Positions 1-23,525 of a stretch of 23,525 nt of DNA are shown in pieces (position 1 is the stretch's first letter; each line of letters starts with the position of its first letter). The translations under genes and the position numbers were made by a program. A model generated the notes under the pieces. The model was not told where the DNA came from, ran no database searches, and saw only the letters and a program-made list of their open reading frames with translations. Source of the DNA: Dunaliella salina (taxonomy: Eukaryota; Chlorophyta; Chlorophyceae; Chlamydomonadales; Dunaliellaceae); assembly GCA_002284615.2 (NCBI GenBank), contig MU069549.1, positions 261,547-285,071 on the forward strand. Direction: 5' to 3'.

Positions 1-46
<46 letters not shown>

Positions 47-48
47 CG
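1..48. repeat. (TG)19 + (CG)5 microsatellite
   Basis: Positions 1-38 are TG and 39-48 CG repeats. On the coding (minus) strand this is a CG tract followed by CA, at the window edge in the intron after exon 9. By analogy with exon 4, the next exon's acceptor may lie just off the left end. The run is alternating purine-pyrimidine throughout, so it could adopt Z-DNA. Confidence 0.95.
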
Positions 49-310
49 TGCATGCGCAAGAAAAGATGGTTGCAGCTAAAGAAGGGTTGTGGCCAGAGAG
101 CAGCAAAGAGCAGATCAGAGCCCAAGCCGTTCGCAGATGGGTCAAATATAGATAAACTTTGGGCACATGGGGACAGACACATGATGTCCTCAGAGGTCTC
201 AGACACCTCCACGGGCTCTCATGCCCTCCCTTTTCCACTGCCCTTGCCCTTGGACCCTGCCATGCCACCGCTCATACCCTTCGCTTACTTCGCTCTTACT
301 CAACATCTCC

Positions 311-313
<3 letters not shown>

Positions 314-344
<31 letters not shown>
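314..344. repeat. (CA)n microsatellite just inside donor of exon 9
   Basis: About 15 CA units on the plus strand, GT on the coding strand. They start about 7 nt after the exon 9 donor, separated by GCGCAT. Confidence 0.95.
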
Positions 345-346
<2 letters not shown>

Positions 347-351
347 CGCAC

Positions 352-22990
<22,639 letters not shown>

Positions 22991-23340
22991 CTACATTCAG
23001 CAAAGAGGCAAAGTGATTACTTTCCTTCATTCAAGTGCTGCGCATGTAGGTCGTACCAGCCAACCCTTTGGGGGCCTTGGCATCCAGCAGCGCGCCAACC
23101 ACCTGTAAGAAGAGGTGATAAGGAGGCAGGTCAAGCTTTCACACAAATTCTGCACACACAGGATGTTGGTGAACTCATCGGGGACTTGGCATCCAGATGC
23201 ACACTAATCACCTGCATTTGGACAGATCAGCAAGGGGGGCAGAGTGAGCACCTTCCTCCATACGGCTTGTGCACACGGGTAGGTTGTGTTGGCCAACTTG
23301 TTAGGGGCCTCGGCATCCAGCAGCGCGCTATGCGGAGAAT
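22991..23340 (-). pseudogene. Tandem copies (x3) of exon 1 5' edge and acceptor
   Basis: Three decayed copies upstream of exon 1 end at 23102, 23211 and about 23330, against 22990 in the real exon, so the unit is ~110-120 bp. On the minus strand, copy 1 reads CTTACAG|GTGGTTGGCGCGC then CTGGATGCCAAGGCCCC. Copy 2 keeps AG|GTG and DEF-like sequence, but frameshifted. Copy 3 retains the ALLDAEAP codons but has lost the acceptor and GTGGTT. 23341-23494 shows nothing recognisable. Confidence 0.88.
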
Positions 23341-23493
23341 GGAAAGGGATTGCAATGCTAACAAGGCAAGGCGCAAAAGGTGTCGTGCACACCATGGTGC
23401 TCCAAACATAGGTGTACAATGGTGCATTCATAATTGCTCCATGCAGCATCTGCATGTTTTTTACCCAAGGAGGGAAGAGAATGAAACTTACTT

Positions 23494-23494
<1 letters not shown>

Positions 23495-23525
<31 letters not shown>
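23495..23525. repeat. (GT)n microsatellite at right edge
   Basis: At least 15 GT units running off the window; CA on the coding strand. It is followed on the coding strand by CCAAGTAAGTTTC, which contains a perfect GTAAGT donor-like hexamer, but no coding match was found there. Confidence 0.94.

Noticed and set aside
23480..23495. GTAAGT donor-like word on the minus strand as the end of an upstream CHC exon
   Set aside because: The sequence before it is (CA)n with no CHC similarity, so there is no exon to attach it to within the window.

Overview
The window is the interior of one very large, intron-rich eukaryotic gene on the minus strand: a clathrin heavy chain (CHC). Nine coding exons run right to left from 22990 to 352. 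Spliced, they give 1172 nt (about 390 residues, roughly residues 800-1190 of a ~1700-residue CHC). The joined reading frame stays open and follows plant and animal CHC essentially without a break, apart from one residue missing at the exon 4/5 junction. The gene's start and stop lie outside the window. I number exons 1-9 from right to left within the window only.

Organism: splice sites are spliceosomal (AG|GT donors, mostly GTGYGN; CAG| or TAG| acceptors). The protein is plant/algal in flavour. Introns are long, microsatellite-laden and of roughly balanced GC. This suggests a chlorophyte green alga with a repeat-rich genome, something like Dunaliella, but that is inference. No second gene, tRNA, rRNA or recognisable transposase was found.

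Layout: exons 1172 nt, introns about 95% of the span. Intron sizes: 1/2 7393 bp, 2/3 6147 bp (with a 240-bp N gap), 3/4 2706 bp, 4/5 636 bp, 5/6 571 bp, 6/7 900 bp, 7/8 2109 bp, 8/9 1005 bp. Most intron DNA is tandem or dispersed low-copy repeat, with largely different families in different introns (periods from 32 to about 240 bp). There are also long GT/CA microsatellites, several fold-back hairpins and one ~1-kb element with terminal inverted repeats.

The unusual part is where the repeats sit. (i) GT/CA tracts are flush with, or within ~32 bp of, five splice sites in a consistent polarity: on the coding strand GT follows donors and CA precedes acceptors. (ii) At least five of the nine exons (1, 2, 3, 4, 7) have decayed copies of their own edges, most still carrying the adjoining splice site, in the neighbouring intron. 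The 6/7 intron is mostly a ~60-bp minisatellite whose unit contains the 3' splice site and first ~20 nt of exon 7. The simplest reading is that introns here grow by tandem duplication across splice junctions and by microsatellite expansion at them, leaving many decoy splice sites.
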